The position numbers were made by a program, and so were the translations under genes. DNA of 64,000 bases from JABWBD01 sp040768665 (lineage in GTDB: Bacteria > Planctomycetota > Planctomycetia > Pirellulales > Thermoguttaceae): positions 186,001 through 250,000 of the forward strand of contig JAXGMN010000008.1 in NCBI GenBank assembly GCA_040768665.1. Reading direction: 5' to 3'. Below are positions 9,201-16,902 of this stretch, in pieces. The stretch's first letter is position 1. Every line of letters starts with the position of its first letter. A model generated the notes under the pieces. The model saw only the letters and a program-made list of their open reading frames with translations. It searched no databases and was not told the DNA's origin.

Positions 9201-10534
9201 CCGCCATAGGTGTCGGGTTGGGCCTGGTAGCTCTCGTACCAGGCAAATGCCAGATCACGATAGAGCTTCGCGAGCATGTCGTTGCCGCTTCGTGCATACT
9301 CCTGGCCGAGCGAGCCCATGCGGCCGGCCACCGCTCGATGGGCGCCCCGCTCAAAATCGCTTCGAGCTTTCGCCACCTGGCGCTCGATTTCCTCGTCGGT
9401 GAGCGACTTGCGGCGGCTCTCGATGGATTTCCTCTCTCGTTCGCTCAGCCCGGCAATGGCCAGTTTGGGGAGAACCATATCGCGGCCGCTTGAGAGCGTT
9501 TCCAGAAAAGCGTCAACCGCTTTGGCGGTTCCCGCCGCAGTGGCGCCGCCCAGGACCACGGCATTACAACCGGTGCCCCAGGGGTCGTGCACGGTGTGGG
9601 CGAAAAAGCCGTCAGCCGCCGGCCAGGCATGGTCGACCGGCGTGAGCATCCGCGCGTACAGAGGCCGGATCGCGAGGTTGTCGCAGACATTGCCCAGGAG
9701 GATCGCGGTGGTGGTTTGGATTGTGTCGGCCGGGACGGTTTCGGGCGTGGCGACCGGCGGCTCCGCACCGGAGAGTTCGCGGATCTTGGACTGAACCTTC
9801 AGGGCCAGGGCAAGATATTCTTTGCCCGCGGGGGCGACGATTACGGCCACGGGCTTGCCGTCGCGGACAAGTGGGATCTCGCGGTGCAGCGCTTTGGCCG
9901 ACGTGATCTCCGCGAACCGCAGTCTTCGCGATTGGCTCGCACGCAGGTTGTCGACGTAGACATCGAATGCCACGTCCGGCGTTCTCGTCCCGATGATGAT
10001 CTCGGCGGCTGCGATGCTCTTGGCGCCTTCGGCTTCAATTCTGTCTTTCTCCCACGAGAATCCGCCGCGGCCCATGCCCTGGTCGAGCCGTATTGTGATC
10101 TGTCGCGACTGGGCGAAAGGGCTGCTCCAATTCGACCAGCTCGCGGCGATCTTGCCGTCTTTGGTGTAGAGTCGGAGGTAAACGGCTTGCGTGTTCTCCG
10201 GAGTGGTCGTCCAGCAATCCAGCAGGACCGTGCGAGCGTCGAGATCGATGCCGCTCAAGGGGATCTTCACGCCGTTGTAGTGGCTCTGGCTCTTCGGACC
10301 GCTTCGCCCGGTGAGATAGATGCTTGCTTCGCCCTCGGAAAGGAAGCTTTCGCTGTGGTTCAGATCAAGTCGCCGGTCTGAGCAATTGCCACCCCAGGTG
10401 TTAGCGACCCCGTCGGCGGACTCGCATCCGTGGATCAACGCGGTCTTGTCGGGCAGGGTAGATTGAGCTTCAGCGAAGGGCGGCAGAAGGAGCAAAGCAG
10501 AAACAGCGGTGAGTAGGCACAAGGTAGTCTTCAT
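6233..10534 (-). CDS. giant secreted heparinase-like protein with C-terminal FG-GAP/PQQ-like propeller
   Basis: A 1433-residue exported protein; the ATG at 10534 begins a clear Sec signal (CLLTAVSALLLLPPFAEA). An N-terminal ~200 residues are beta-rich and could bind carbohydrate. The centre resembles the heparinase II/III-type alpha-toroid plus beta-sheet lyase layout, including GLSNGGHKHDDGNSIPRI, where the histidines are candidates for catalysis or metal binding. The last ~400 residues are a propeller of repeats in the pattern AAGDLDGDGCDEVVAGS and ALDPQGSLRWKF, mixing calcium-binding FG-GAP/VCBS and PQQ-like blades. The likely role is extracellular breakdown of acidic or sulfated polysaccharide, with the propeller as a binding or anchoring module. 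Lyase activity is inferred from the fold only. Confidence 0.75.
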   Translation of the reverse strand: MKTTLCLLTAVSALLLLPPFAEAQSTLPDKTALIHGCESADGVANTWGGNCSDRRLDLNHSESFLSEGEASIYLTGRSGPKSQSHYNGVKIPLSGIDLDARTVLLDCWTTTPENTQAVYLRLYTKDGKIAASWSNWSSPFAQSRQITIRLDQGMGRGGFSWEKDRIEAEGAKSIAAAEIIIGTRTPDVAFDVYVDNLRASQSRRLRFAEITSAKALHREIPLVRDGKPVAVIVAPAGKEYLALALKVQSKIRELSGAEPPVATPETVPADTIQTTTAILLGNVCDNLAIRPLYARMLTPVDHAWPAADGFFAHTVHDPWGTGCNAVVLGGATAAGTAKAVDAFLETLSSGRDMVLPKLAIAGLSERERKSIESRRKSLTDEEIERQVAKARSDFERGAHRAVAGRMGSLGQEYARSGNDMLAKLYRDLAFAWYESYQAQPDTYGGPWGMDMDFHLEEILCAWDLVEESPILSDDDRLKVTKILYEFITTDVVRSASGALSNRHVRHNHMTFPALGLFFAGSYFKKGYDCLEADHWLEIAEACFTLQAAAVKPYEDCNGYGWLVPYHTMRWALATGDATYFDNGNVRTLGDFAILTMDNLGYQVPYGDTGSYQCWWSEVPFLRGASYYYRDGRFAWALDKKLAVRPRSVEFEYATRVQPAEPTDLLGLRTIALDPKYWDTFDGPQKMPLAKTFDKISMRASFDPQQEYLLLDGLSNGGHKHDDGNSIPRITDRGRIWLADNDYTRALVKFHNSMLVFCDGQTGTIPEYCELEAAADGSRHGISRSAERDYGGADWHRTILWTKGRGFIVLDELLAREPGEFDFHCMWHTVGDAKVTGSGLEVEQKGPRFFIKNGPVDALKLTDDPELGSNWRGYEYAEPIVRSLRQVKSAKLQQGQSCTFANLLYATDDSRPQTLSLKSIDPQTVAISGDTVAIAGTGTSGTPRQVLPGLSVAADALLLDGRGGLLVSATELAWRDFSLKSDRPLTLDISSTGIVFTSDQPATVEAAGLPAGCRGDGCRAETGDGTTKIVLPAGRSRVTWKSADLLAGLEQAIRALPSPQEPLVPDAETPKPGTAGKLLWQHRPDSEERVTALAAGDLDGDGCDEVVAGSDKNRVFALGPDGKPRWNFTAKGSIPAVIVADLDGGKTKTAVAGSLDCNVYALDPQGSLRWKFELPYYKRAGRVRVLLSSDLNADGREEVLAGGENWRYFAIDREGKKLWHYESVHPSSAAAAADLDGDGKWECLLGTIYYWWHCCGPDGAPQWRYSVRGPNATVATSANLKGGQQRSAVFGSEDGNLHVLSHEGKPEWMRNVGDEVTGALAMDLDGDGRDEIVASSKSYSVTALNAAGEAVWRRNLGDCVLCLTTADVDGNGSRELLAGTLDGRIVVLDLAGDPIAHFAADSPVAALVPARLQSGSKLAIIVRTQDGRLMAVQW

Positions 10535-10671
10535 GATTGGGTGTCGAGGGGGGAGCCACGTGGGGATTGCAGGTGTGGGGCGACTCGGCAGTCGCTTCCT
10601 TTCCAACCGCCTGGTGGTCTGTAAGCGGATTGGCCTGCAAAGCCGATCCACCGTTCCACCTGCCGCCGAAA

Positions 10672-11142
10672 TCATACATGCTCCGTCACCGGAACGTGGG
10701 TAGGTAGTCGTGCGGCTTTCGCCCAATATGCAGCAATGAGTTCGAGAGACTGCTTCAAATCGTCGAGCTTCGGCGGTTTGACAACGTAGCTGTTCGCACC
10801 TTCTTCGTACGCCCTGTCCACATCCCCTTGATTACCGCTTGTACTGAAAACGACAACGGGGATTCTGCGGAGAACTGAGGAAGACTTCAGTTCGGACAAC
10901 ACTTCGAACCCGTTCTTGTTCGGCATGTTGAGGTCGAGCAGGATCACGTCGGGGAGCGGCCCCTGATCACTCTGAAGTCGGTTCTTCAAAAAGGCTACCG
11001 CTTCCACGCCATCCTTAGCCACCGCCAAGAGCTCAAGGTGCGGCAATCCTGCGAGTGCGGCCTTTACGATAAGGGTTTGAACGGAGTTGTCCTCAACGAG
11101 GAGGACCTTGACCGTATGCGGCAAGGCGTTGTGGAGTAGCAT
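10672..11142 (-). CDS. single-domain response regulator (Rcp1-like receiver)
   Basis: A stand-alone receiver domain of 156 residues with no output domain. VLLVEDNS carries the acidic pocket, ILLDLNMP the phospho-acceptor aspartate, VVFSTSG the conserved Ser/Thr, and YVVKPP the lysine. The LDLNMPNKNGFEVL pattern and the insertion before it resemble receivers that pair with phytochrome-type or hybrid histidine kinases. No kinase gene is nearby, so the partner is unknown. The ATG at 11142 is used because the receiver consensus starts about 12 residues later; an upstream in-frame ATG (MDEPVETL) would add a non-conserved tail. Confidence 0.88.
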   Translation of the reverse strand: MLLHNALPHTVKVLLVEDNSVQTLIVKAALAGLPHLELLAVAKDGVEAVAFLKNRLQSDQGPLPDVILLDLNMPNKNGFEVLSELKSSSVLRRIPVVVFSTSGNQGDVDRAYEEGANSYVVKPPKLDDLKQSLELIAAYWAKAARLPTHVPVTEHV

Positions 11143-11905
11143 GGGTCCATCCTTGTTCTGGCGGCGGGAGGTGGGAGAGAGCGTCTCGACCGGCTCGTCC
11201 ATCGCCGGACAGCACTCGCCCAGACAGGGGTGGTGAACGTGGGGATGCTTCAGTGGGCAGTGATCAGCAGGTGGGACAAGCATTGTAGCAGGAGACTTTC
11301 TGGTCGCAAGGTCCGTATCGGCAGTGTAGACCACCTCTGGCGGGTCAGGCTCCGGGTGCCGCTACCGTAATGACCAAACAAACGTTTCGAGGGTTCGTTG
11401 CCTGTTACTCCTTATCCTAAATTCCGCACAAGGCAGTCCCCATTCAGTTCAACCCGCCGCCACGAGAAGAGTTTCGGGGGACAGCCCCCGTGGAGACAAG
11501 CTCCTGTTCGCGGGCGAACGGCATGGTGGACTGGGCAGCCAAGCTGATATGCGAAATCCTCATCTGCCGCTCGTTTAAGAATGAGTGGGGGCTAGATGAA
11601 GAGAATTCGTTTGGCGAGGAAGTGGTAGAGACTAGCTAATAAGAGCCGGTCCCAAAATGGGGACAGTCAAAGCCGATTGCCATAACGGAGAGGAATATTG
11701 ACTGCTCGGAGCCATCCCCCATTCTCGGCCGGGCTCGAAGGCCCAATTTACTACCAACCTATCAGAGTCGCAGTCTTGCCCACTCTTGTGAGGGACGGCG
11801 GTTTCAGCAGGCGACGCCGGCGAAACTGCCGCGTGGAAGTTGCACCTCCCCCTTACGCTGCTTACTTTCAATTTGTTCCCGCATCAGAAAGACCTTGGAA
11901 TCACG
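11143..11905. other. gene-poor stretch at the left edge of the accessory block
   Basis: No convincing gene of normal size is present. One short plus-strand frame, 11523-11639 (38 codons, beginning MVDWAAKLICEILICRSF), has protein-like composition but no recognisable family and only a weak start. GGGGACAG-type motifs occur near 11469-11482 and 11657-11665, resembling the core of the palindromic repeats elsewhere in the window. Confidence 0.4.
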
Positions 11906-12140
11906 GTGTCTGTTCGTAAGGAACTCCCGAAGGTGACGAAAGCCTATGAGGACTACCTGCGGCAGGTGAAAGAGGCCCAACGTGCTACAATGGTCAGGCC
12001 GACCAGGGAACAGCAGATGGTCGAGGAGTTGTTTCCCACCATCGCCAAGTGGGTGCGGAGTTACGGCCACATCGAAATTGGCGACCGGGAGATGTTCGGT
12101 TTCGTGGCTCGGGCATTGGACTATGGCGAAGATCCAGGTA
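11906..12140 (+). pseudogene. possible remnant of a small hypothetical protein
   Basis: The frame from about 11906 (GTG) to 12140 reads as a plausible charged helical protein, including KELPKVTKAYEDYLRQVKEA and SYGHIEIGDREMFGFVARAL. Beyond about 12140 the frame loses protein character and overlaps the signal peptide of the next gene. This suggests a small gene that lost its 3' end when the downstream gene arrived. The family is not identified. An ATG at 11990 is an alternative start. Confidence 0.35.
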
Positions 12141-12953
12141 ATGGCAGTCTTGGTCTTTGTTGCTTCGGTCTGGGCGGCAGAAAAGGCGAAATCCGAGAAC
12201 GCACTGTTCAGCGAGTCCTTCGAGGACGCCGACCTTGCTCAAAGAGGCTGGTACGACGGCACCAAGTTCCGTATCGTCGGAGATGCGGCGGCGGGAAAGG
12301 GCTGCATCGAGTATGAGTGGTTCGACCGCCAATCCGGCGTCAAGGGCTCGTCGCCGGTCCGACGCTTGTTCGAGCCCACCGATGAAGTGAGCATCCGGTT
12401 CTACCTGAAGCTCTCCAAAGGTTGGGGCTGGAGCGGCCGGATCTACCATCCCCATCTGACCCACTTCCTGACGACCGAGAACTCGAAGTGGCATGGTCCC
12501 GCCGCCAGTCACCTCACCCTCTACATCGAGCCTGTCGGCGGCAAGCTGCGGCTGGCCGCCCAAGACATCCAAAACAAGGATACGCCCCACGGATTGACTC
12601 AAGGGCCGCTCAGGGGCGGCTACAACGGGAAGTTCTACGACAGCCAAGAGGTGCTCTTCAAGGACGACCAATGGCACTGCGTCGAGGCGTACTTCAAGCT
12701 CAACACCCTTGATCTTGAAAACGGCCGCCCGAACCGGGATGGTATCGTTCGTGGTTGGTTCGATGGGACGCTGGTTATCGAACACACCGACGTGGTGCTA
12801 CGATCGACCGATTTCCCCAAGATGAAATTCAACCAATTCCTGATGGCCCCTTACTTCGGCCCCGGACTCCTGCCGCACGCTCAGAAATTGTGGATTGACG
12901 AATTGGCGGTCGGCACCAAGCGGATTGGCCCGCTAAACTCACGTCCCAAGTGA
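12123..12953 (+). CDS. secreted protein, probable concanavalin-like beta-sandwich
   Basis: A 276-residue protein with a Sec signal (KIQVMAVLVFVASVWA) directly after the ATG at 12123. The mature part is rich in beta-strands and aromatic residues: LFSESFEDADLAQRGWYDG, RFYLKLSKGWGWSGRIYHPH, HLTLYIEPVGGKLRL, then DDQWHCVEAYFKLN and GIVRGWFDGTLVIEH. This order resembles concanavalin A-like glucanase/lyase or LamG-type sandwiches that bind or cut polysaccharides. I cannot point to catalytic residues, so a pure binding role is equally possible. The gene start overlaps a decayed frame upstream. Confidence 0.5.
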   Translation: MAKIQVMAVLVFVASVWAAEKAKSENALFSESFEDADLAQRGWYDGTKFRIVGDAAAGKGCIEYEWFDRQSGVKGSSPVRRLFEPTDEVSIRFYLKLSKGWGWSGRIYHPHLTHFLTTENSKWHGPAASHLTLYIEPVGGKLRLAAQDIQNKDTPHGLTQGPLRGGYNGKFYDSQEVLFKDDQWHCVEAYFKLNTLDLENGRPNRDGIVRGWFDGTLVIEHTDVVLRSTDFPKMKFNQFLMAPYFGPGLLPHAQKLWIDELAVGTKRIGPLNSRPK

Positions 12954-13025
12954 CGATATGGCGAAAGCTCAACCACCCAAGGACATCGACGAGTGTATCG
13001 CTCATTGAAGACATGCGAGGGAGAG

Positions 13026-13877
13026 ATGATCGTGCGTCACATTCTCTGGGTAGTCATTGCCTACCTGACTTCGGGCATTTTCAGCGGGGCAGCCGCCGAC
13101 GAGCCGCAGTATCCGCCGCCACCGTGGCACCTTGTCGATCTCTGGTGGGATCTTGGCGAGGAGCGCCCGTTCCAGAGCTACAGCATCGACGTAACCATTA
13201 GCGAGGGTGTCCCGTCCACGACCAACCTCTACATTGCTCCCATCGGCATTGCACACCTAAACACGATTCCATTCTACGGCGGCATTCAGACGCAGGCCGA
13301 TGGCCACACGAAATCGGACTCCCGCATCCGCAAGATCGGTCCCGGACTACTGATGTCCATGTGGGGCGAGCGAAGCCTCGATGCGATCAGACCCTCCATC
13401 GACGGTTTGTGCCAAAGTTCAGGACACGAGGGCGATTTCGTCAGCGTCCGGCGAGCTTACGAGTGGAGCAAGGGCACCTATACCTACCGGGTCGTCCGCA
13501 TGGACGAGGAGGAAGTGGACGGCACGCCGCACACTTGGGTAGGAGCCTTTGTGTATTCCCACGAGAAGGACGAGAATGTCTTCATCGGGGCACTGAGATT
13601 CAGTGGCAAGGATCTCGTCCTGTCGAGGAAGGTCGCCAGCTTCGTCGAGGTGTATGGGCGGCGGATTCCAGCGGACGAGATCCCGGAGGTGACGGTCACG
13701 TTTGGCAGTCTCAAGGTGAATGGGAAGGCCGTGAAGGTGAAAGGAGCCACCGCTGTCTATCCCAAGAACGTCCCCGACTACGCCGAGGCCGAGGAGAAGG
13801 AGGCGACGGTGGTTGTCACGGTGGGGCAGGCTGTGGAGAATCGGAAGGAACGGAAGGCGGTGTTGATCGGGAAGTAG
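13026..13877 (+). CDS. secreted protein of uncertain family (possibly DUF3472-like)
   Basis: A 283-residue protein whose ATG at 13026 is followed by a signal peptide (MIVRHILWVVIAYLTSGIFS) with cleavage near SGAAADEP. The core is beta-rich, with an NLYIAPIGIAHLNTIPFYGG segment and later TYTYRVVRMDEEEVDGTPHT and WVGAFVYSHEKDENVFIGAL. That order resembles DUF3472-type secreted proteins, but this is a weak impression. The C-terminal ~80 residues are charged and Val/Ala/Glu-rich and look divergent. It is followed 22 bases later by the next plus-strand gene, with an AAAGGAG ribosome-binding site between them. Confidence 0.5.
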   Translation: MIVRHILWVVIAYLTSGIFSGAAADEPQYPPPPWHLVDLWWDLGEERPFQSYSIDVTISEGVPSTTNLYIAPIGIAHLNTIPFYGGIQTQADGHTKSDSRIRKIGPGLLMSMWGERSLDAIRPSIDGLCQSSGHEGDFVSVRRAYEWSKGTYTYRVVRMDEEEVDGTPHTWVGAFVYSHEKDENVFIGALRFSGKDLVLSRKVASFVEVYGRRIPADEIPEVTVTFGSLKVNGKAVKVKGATAVYPKNVPDYAEAEEKEATVVVTVGQAVENRKERKAVLIGK

Positions 13878-13899
13878 GGGAAAGAAAGGAGAAGCACCT

Positions 13900-14547
13900 G
13901 TGACGGAGGCCGAATGGCTTGATTGCACGGACCCTGTGGTAATGCTGGCGTGGATGGCGGGAAGAACCAGCGACCGCAAGATGAGACTGTTCGCCTGTGC
14001 TTGCTCCCGTCGTTTCGGGGATGAGGTGGAGGAGAGGCAGTTCATTGAAGCGTTGGAGATTGCCGAGCGATTCGCAGATGGAAAGTCAACAAAAGCAGCA
14101 TTGAAACGGGCCAGACAGGGCGTGCGAGCGATACGGCATAGCCTTCCGGCAGACGGAGCCGAACTCCATGCGAAATGGACGGCCCTTTGGTTAGCCGAAG
14201 TGACGAACTCAGAGAACGCTTTCGGAGGAGTGGCACATGAGATCCAGCGATTGGTTTCCCAGGGGCTAATCGCTGCTGACGTTCAATCGGCGGCAGCGAA
14301 TCTGCTCCGATGCACCCTCGGCAATCCCTTTCATCCAGTTGCCGTCGAACTTCGATGGCTGACCTCCGATGTTGTCGCCCTGGCCAGCACCATCTACGAC
14401 GAAGCTGCTTTTGGGCGTATGCCGGAATTGGCGGTTGCATTGACCGAAGCCGGGTGCAACACCGAGGAGTTGCTGGACCACTTCCGTAATCGGGGGCCGC
14501 ATGTCAAAGGATGTTGGGCCGTGGACTTGCTGCTGGGAAAATCATGA
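13900..14547 (+). CDS. planctomycete-type hypothetical protein (TEAEW family)
   Basis: A 215-residue protein starting at a GTG preceded by AAAGGAG. It follows a layout I recognise from Gemmata-type planctomycetes. It begins MTEAEWLDCTDPVVMLAWMA, continues with SDRKMRLFACACSRRFGDEV and a helical middle, then a block around NPFHPVAVELRWLTSDVVAL, and ends with HVKGCWAVDLLLGKS. The family is large and paralogous in those genomes, and no function is known. The two conserved cysteines in ACACSRR are intact here. It belongs to the accessory block and overlaps a decayed small frame (14544-14760) by four bases. Confidence 0.7.
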   Translation: MTEAEWLDCTDPVVMLAWMAGRTSDRKMRLFACACSRRFGDEVEERQFIEALEIAERFADGKSTKAALKRARQGVRAIRHSLPADGAELHAKWTALWLAEVTNSENAFGGVAHEIQRLVSQGLIAADVQSAAANLLRCTLGNPFHPVAVELRWLTSDVVALASTIYDEAAFGRMPELAVALTEAGCNTEELLDHFRNRGPHVKGCWAVDLLLGKS

Positions 14548-14760
14548 AGCAAATGCCAAGCATGAAAGTGCGACATCCGTTATTAATTGAGAAGTTGGAA
14601 GGGGATATCGACCTTGATACGATTGCGTAGATCGGTGATCGCCTTGCCGACACCGGGCCTCACGGGCAGCGTTATATGGCCAACTGGAGGCTCCAATGGA
14701 AGGAGCTACAAGAATGGGGAAAGCAAGAGGCCCAATCACCAGATCAGCAGAAGGCTCGTT
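14544..14760 (+). pseudogene. small gene interrupted by an in-frame amber codon
   Basis: The ATG at 14544 overlaps the previous stop (ATGA), giving MKQMPSMKVRHPLLIEKLEG and reaching a TAG at 14628-14630 after 28 codons. The same frame then continues to a TGA at 14758-14760 with protein-like sequence (GDRLADTGPHGQRYMANWRL). Reading the TAG as CAG (Gln) would restore a 71-codon gene coupled to its neighbours. It could be a nonsense mutation, a sequence error or, less likely, readthrough. Confidence 0.45.
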
Positions 14761-14774
14761 GACCCTGATTGCCA

Positions 14775-15446
14775 ATGGACGATAACATCTTCTCTCCCGG
14801 CCCGACTCCACACACCGTCCAAACAGCCGATGGCAGAGTCCTGACCATACCGGAGGGCTGGACGCTGCTCCCGCCCGGCGATGCCGCCCTGACTCGCAGA
14901 GTGAAAGCCGCTGGCGATCATTGGATGGTTCAGGAGAAGAAAGGCCGGAAGGTCTTTTCACGGGGAGTGTGGGCACCGGCTGTGATCGTCGAGCAGATTC
15001 GCACCGAACTTGAAGCGGAGCGGTCCACAGACGGCTATGCCAAACGGAAAGTCGCCGACGCTCGACGCCGGGACAAAGCTCAGGCCGAGTACGTCGAGGA
15101 CTTCTATGGGGCGGTCCTGAAGTTCCTGGCGTTCCATCCTGCGCATGCCGATCTCGCCCACCGCCTCGCCCGTGCGGTTGCCGACCACGCCACGCCGGTC
15201 GGAAGCGGCACGGTCGCCAGAACGAAGCGGATACCAGTCGAGCAGCGTGCCGAAGCCGCCGTCATTGCATGGATGCGACACCAGACCACCGCCTATGACT
15301 CGCTGAAGATTCCCAGAGTCAAAGGCAAACGGCGGGAGGTTCGCCGGATGCTTGCCCAGTGGTCCAAGGAGTTGCTGGGGCGGTATCGAGGGGGCGAGGC
15401 GGTTGGGGAGGAGTGCCCCCTGAAGAAGGCCTTGGAAGGCAGGTGA
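14775..15446 (+). CDS. DUF2293 domain protein
   Basis: A 223-residue protein. The N-terminal ~70 residues (PHTVQTADGRVLTIPEGWTL and VKAAGDHWMVQEKKGRKVFS) form a small basic module. The C-terminal half is the DUF2293 domain: VADHATPVGSGTVARTKRIP, VEQRAEAAVIAWMRHQTT, then a basic tail around RVKGKRREVRRMLAQWS. The family is widespread in bacteria and fungi with no established function. The basic C-terminus suggests nucleic-acid contact, which is inference only. The ATG at 14775 is used; a TTG two codons upstream is also possible. Confidence 0.8.
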   Translation: MDDNIFSPGPTPHTVQTADGRVLTIPEGWTLLPPGDAALTRRVKAAGDHWMVQEKKGRKVFSRGVWAPAVIVEQIRTELEAERSTDGYAKRKVADARRRDKAQAEYVEDFYGAVLKFLAFHPAHADLAHRLARAVADHATPVGSGTVARTKRIPVEQRAEAAVIAWMRHQTTAYDSLKIPRVKGKRREVRRMLAQWSKELLGRYRGGEAVGEECPLKKALEGR

Positions 15447-15475
15447 GTGGCCAACTCGCCGAATTGACAGTGAGG

Positions 15476-16042
15476 ATGACTACAATGAGAAGCGAACTTG
15501 ACAAGATGCTGGCAGGGGAACTGTATGACCCGCTCGATCCGGCTCTCGTTCAAGCACGGGAGCGGGCCAGGGACTTGTGCCAGGACTTGAACGCCACACG
15601 AGAGAAGGACACCGAAGTCCGACGCCGCATTCTGAAGGAACTGTTCGGGAAAGGCGGGGAGTCGGTCTGGATGCAGCCGCCGTTCTTCTGCGACTACGGA
15701 TCGAACATCCTGCTTGGAGAACGAGTCTACTTCAACTTCAACTGCGTCGTCCTTGACGTGTGCCGAGTTTCCATCGGAGACTTCACCTTGTTCGGCCCAG
15801 CAGTCCAGATTTACACAGCCACCCACCCAATGAACGCCGAACTGCGGCGGAAGCAAGAGTTCGCCAAGCCCATCGAGATCGGCTCTGACGTGTGGATTGG
15901 GGGTGGGGCGATCATCTGCCCCGGCGTGAAGATCGGTTCAAAGGCCGTCATCGGGGCTGGGAGTGTGGTCACTCGTGACATACCGTGCGGCGTGTTCGCT
16001 GCCGGAAACCCATGTCGGGTAATCCGGGAGATCACAGAGTGA
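15476..16042 (+). CDS. sugar O-acetyltransferase (Maa/NodL-type hexapeptide family)
   Basis: A 188-residue left-handed beta-helix acetyltransferase. The N-terminal Maa-type helical motif is visible (SELDKMLAGELYDPLDPAL), then DYGSNILLGERVYFNFNCVV, the TATHP motif with the catalytic histidine, and hexapeptide repeats through IEIGSDVWIGGGAIICPGVK to AAGNPCRVIREI. It would transfer acetyl from acetyl-CoA to a hydroxyl of maltose, galactoside or a lipo-oligosaccharide; the exact acceptor cannot be told. Two starts are possible, the ATG at 15476 or at 15485. The full length fits the family, so it is probably functional. Confidence 0.9.
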   Translation: MTTMRSELDKMLAGELYDPLDPALVQARERARDLCQDLNATREKDTEVRRRILKELFGKGGESVWMQPPFFCDYGSNILLGERVYFNFNCVVLDVCRVSIGDFTLFGPAVQIYTATHPMNAELRRKQEFAKPIEIGSDVWIGGGAIICPGVKIGSKAVIGAGSVVTRDIPCGVFAAGNPCRVIREITE

Positions 16043-16111
16043 AGGCCGAGGTGCGGAAGCATGGCAGCAGGTCGTAGTGTCAACCAGTACGATATTACTG
16101 TGGAGAGAGAC

Positions 16112-16451
16112 ATGCGGGTTCAAGATCTGTTTTCCCTCCGGGGGCACGCTGCACTCGTCACGGGAGGTGGGGCATTTGCCTGATGTTCGCTGAAGCGGGT
16201 GCCGACGTTGCCTGTACCGACCTCAAATTGGACGAGGCGGAAAGTGTGGCGTCGGAGTGCCTCAAGTTCGGTAAACAAGCGTTGGGATTGAAGCTGGATG
16301 TGATGAATGAGCCTGAACGCTGTGCGGCAGTTGAGCAGGTCGTGAAGCATTTCGGGAAGCTGACGATTCTGTCAACAACGCCGGGGGAGGTGGCCCCAAG
16401 CCGTTCGATATGCCCATGAGTGATTTCGAGCGGTCCTTCCAGTTGAACCTG
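16112..16451 (+). pseudogene. SDR oxidoreductase, N-terminal half, frameshifted
   Basis: The ATG at 16112 begins RVQDLFSLRGHAALVTGGG, the SDR Rossmann entry, but a short deletion in the Gly-rich loop (near 16168-16176) puts a TGA directly after it. The frame then resumes as MFAEAGADVACTDLKLDEAE and reads to VEQVVKHFGKLTIL. A second frameshift near 16375 destroys the NNAG motif, and MSDFERSFQLNL reappears to about 16451, where SDR similarity on this strand ends abruptly. The next piece of the same protein lies on the opposite strand. Confidence 0.8.
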
Positions 16452-16664
16452 TTAGTATTGGCGACGAACACTTCGACTTCGAGTTCTCCTCGCGGGTCGA
16501 AAGCCATGTTTCTGGTCAGGTGATCGACGGCTGCCTTCGAGGCACCGTAGGCGCACATGCGTTTGTTCTTGTTCCAGCCCGCCGTCGAACTGATGTTGAT
16601 GATGGCTCCACCCCCAGCAGCCTTCATGTGCGGGGCACAAAGCTGGCACATGCGGAACACGGAG
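16452..16664 (-). pseudogene. SDR oxidoreductase, catalytic middle segment, inverted
   Basis: Read on the minus strand this block gives SVFRMCQLCAPHMKAAGGGA, then INISSTAGWNKNKRMCAYGA and SKAAVDHLTRNMAFDP. This is the SDR catalytic region with Ser, Tyr and Lys in the NISS and YGASK motifs. It follows on logically from FQLNL, which ends the plus-strand half at 16451. The simplest reading is an in-place inversion of this ~210-bp block within a former SDR gene. Confidence 0.75.
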
Positions 16665-16792
16665 ATGGGCGTGCGTTCTATGAGAAATGCGGATTCGAAC
16701 CCGTTGAGGAAAAGGTCCACGACCAAACGGGCCTCGATCTGCTGAGATTACGGTTGCTTTCTCCGATGTCTGCCGCTGCCGATTCTTTCTGA
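16665..16792 (+). pseudogene. GNAT acetyltransferase C-terminal remnant
   Basis: Directly beyond the inverted SDR block the plus strand reads DGRAFYEKCGFEPVEEKVHD, then LDLLRLRLLS, to a stop at 16792. The FYEKCGFEPV pattern is the typical end of a GNAT-fold N-acetyltransferase. No N-terminal part is present, so this is a fragment joined to SDR debris. Confidence 0.55.
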
Positions 16793-16902
16793 CAGTTCGA
16801 GTCTCGACCCGATTCACACGCCCTGGCGTTGGTGGGTCGGCAGCACGTCCACCTGCTTCAGCACATCACTCGGCGACAGGAGGGACAGGCAAAGTCTGGT
16901 CG

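Noticed and set aside
7856..9493. A 545-codon plus-strand open frame opposite the heparinase-like gene
   Set aside because: Val/Arg/Gly-rich antisense frame without start context or domain.
10600..12100. Second copy of the tRNA-Pro 3' end as the left attachment site of the island
   Set aside because: No stretch matching the tRNA 3' end was found by eye; the repeat may lie outside the window or be lost.
12140..12316. Continuation of the small frame from 11906 to 12316 as one gene
   Set aside because: After about 12140 the residues become Arg/Gly noise and overlap a well-supported secreted protein in another frame.
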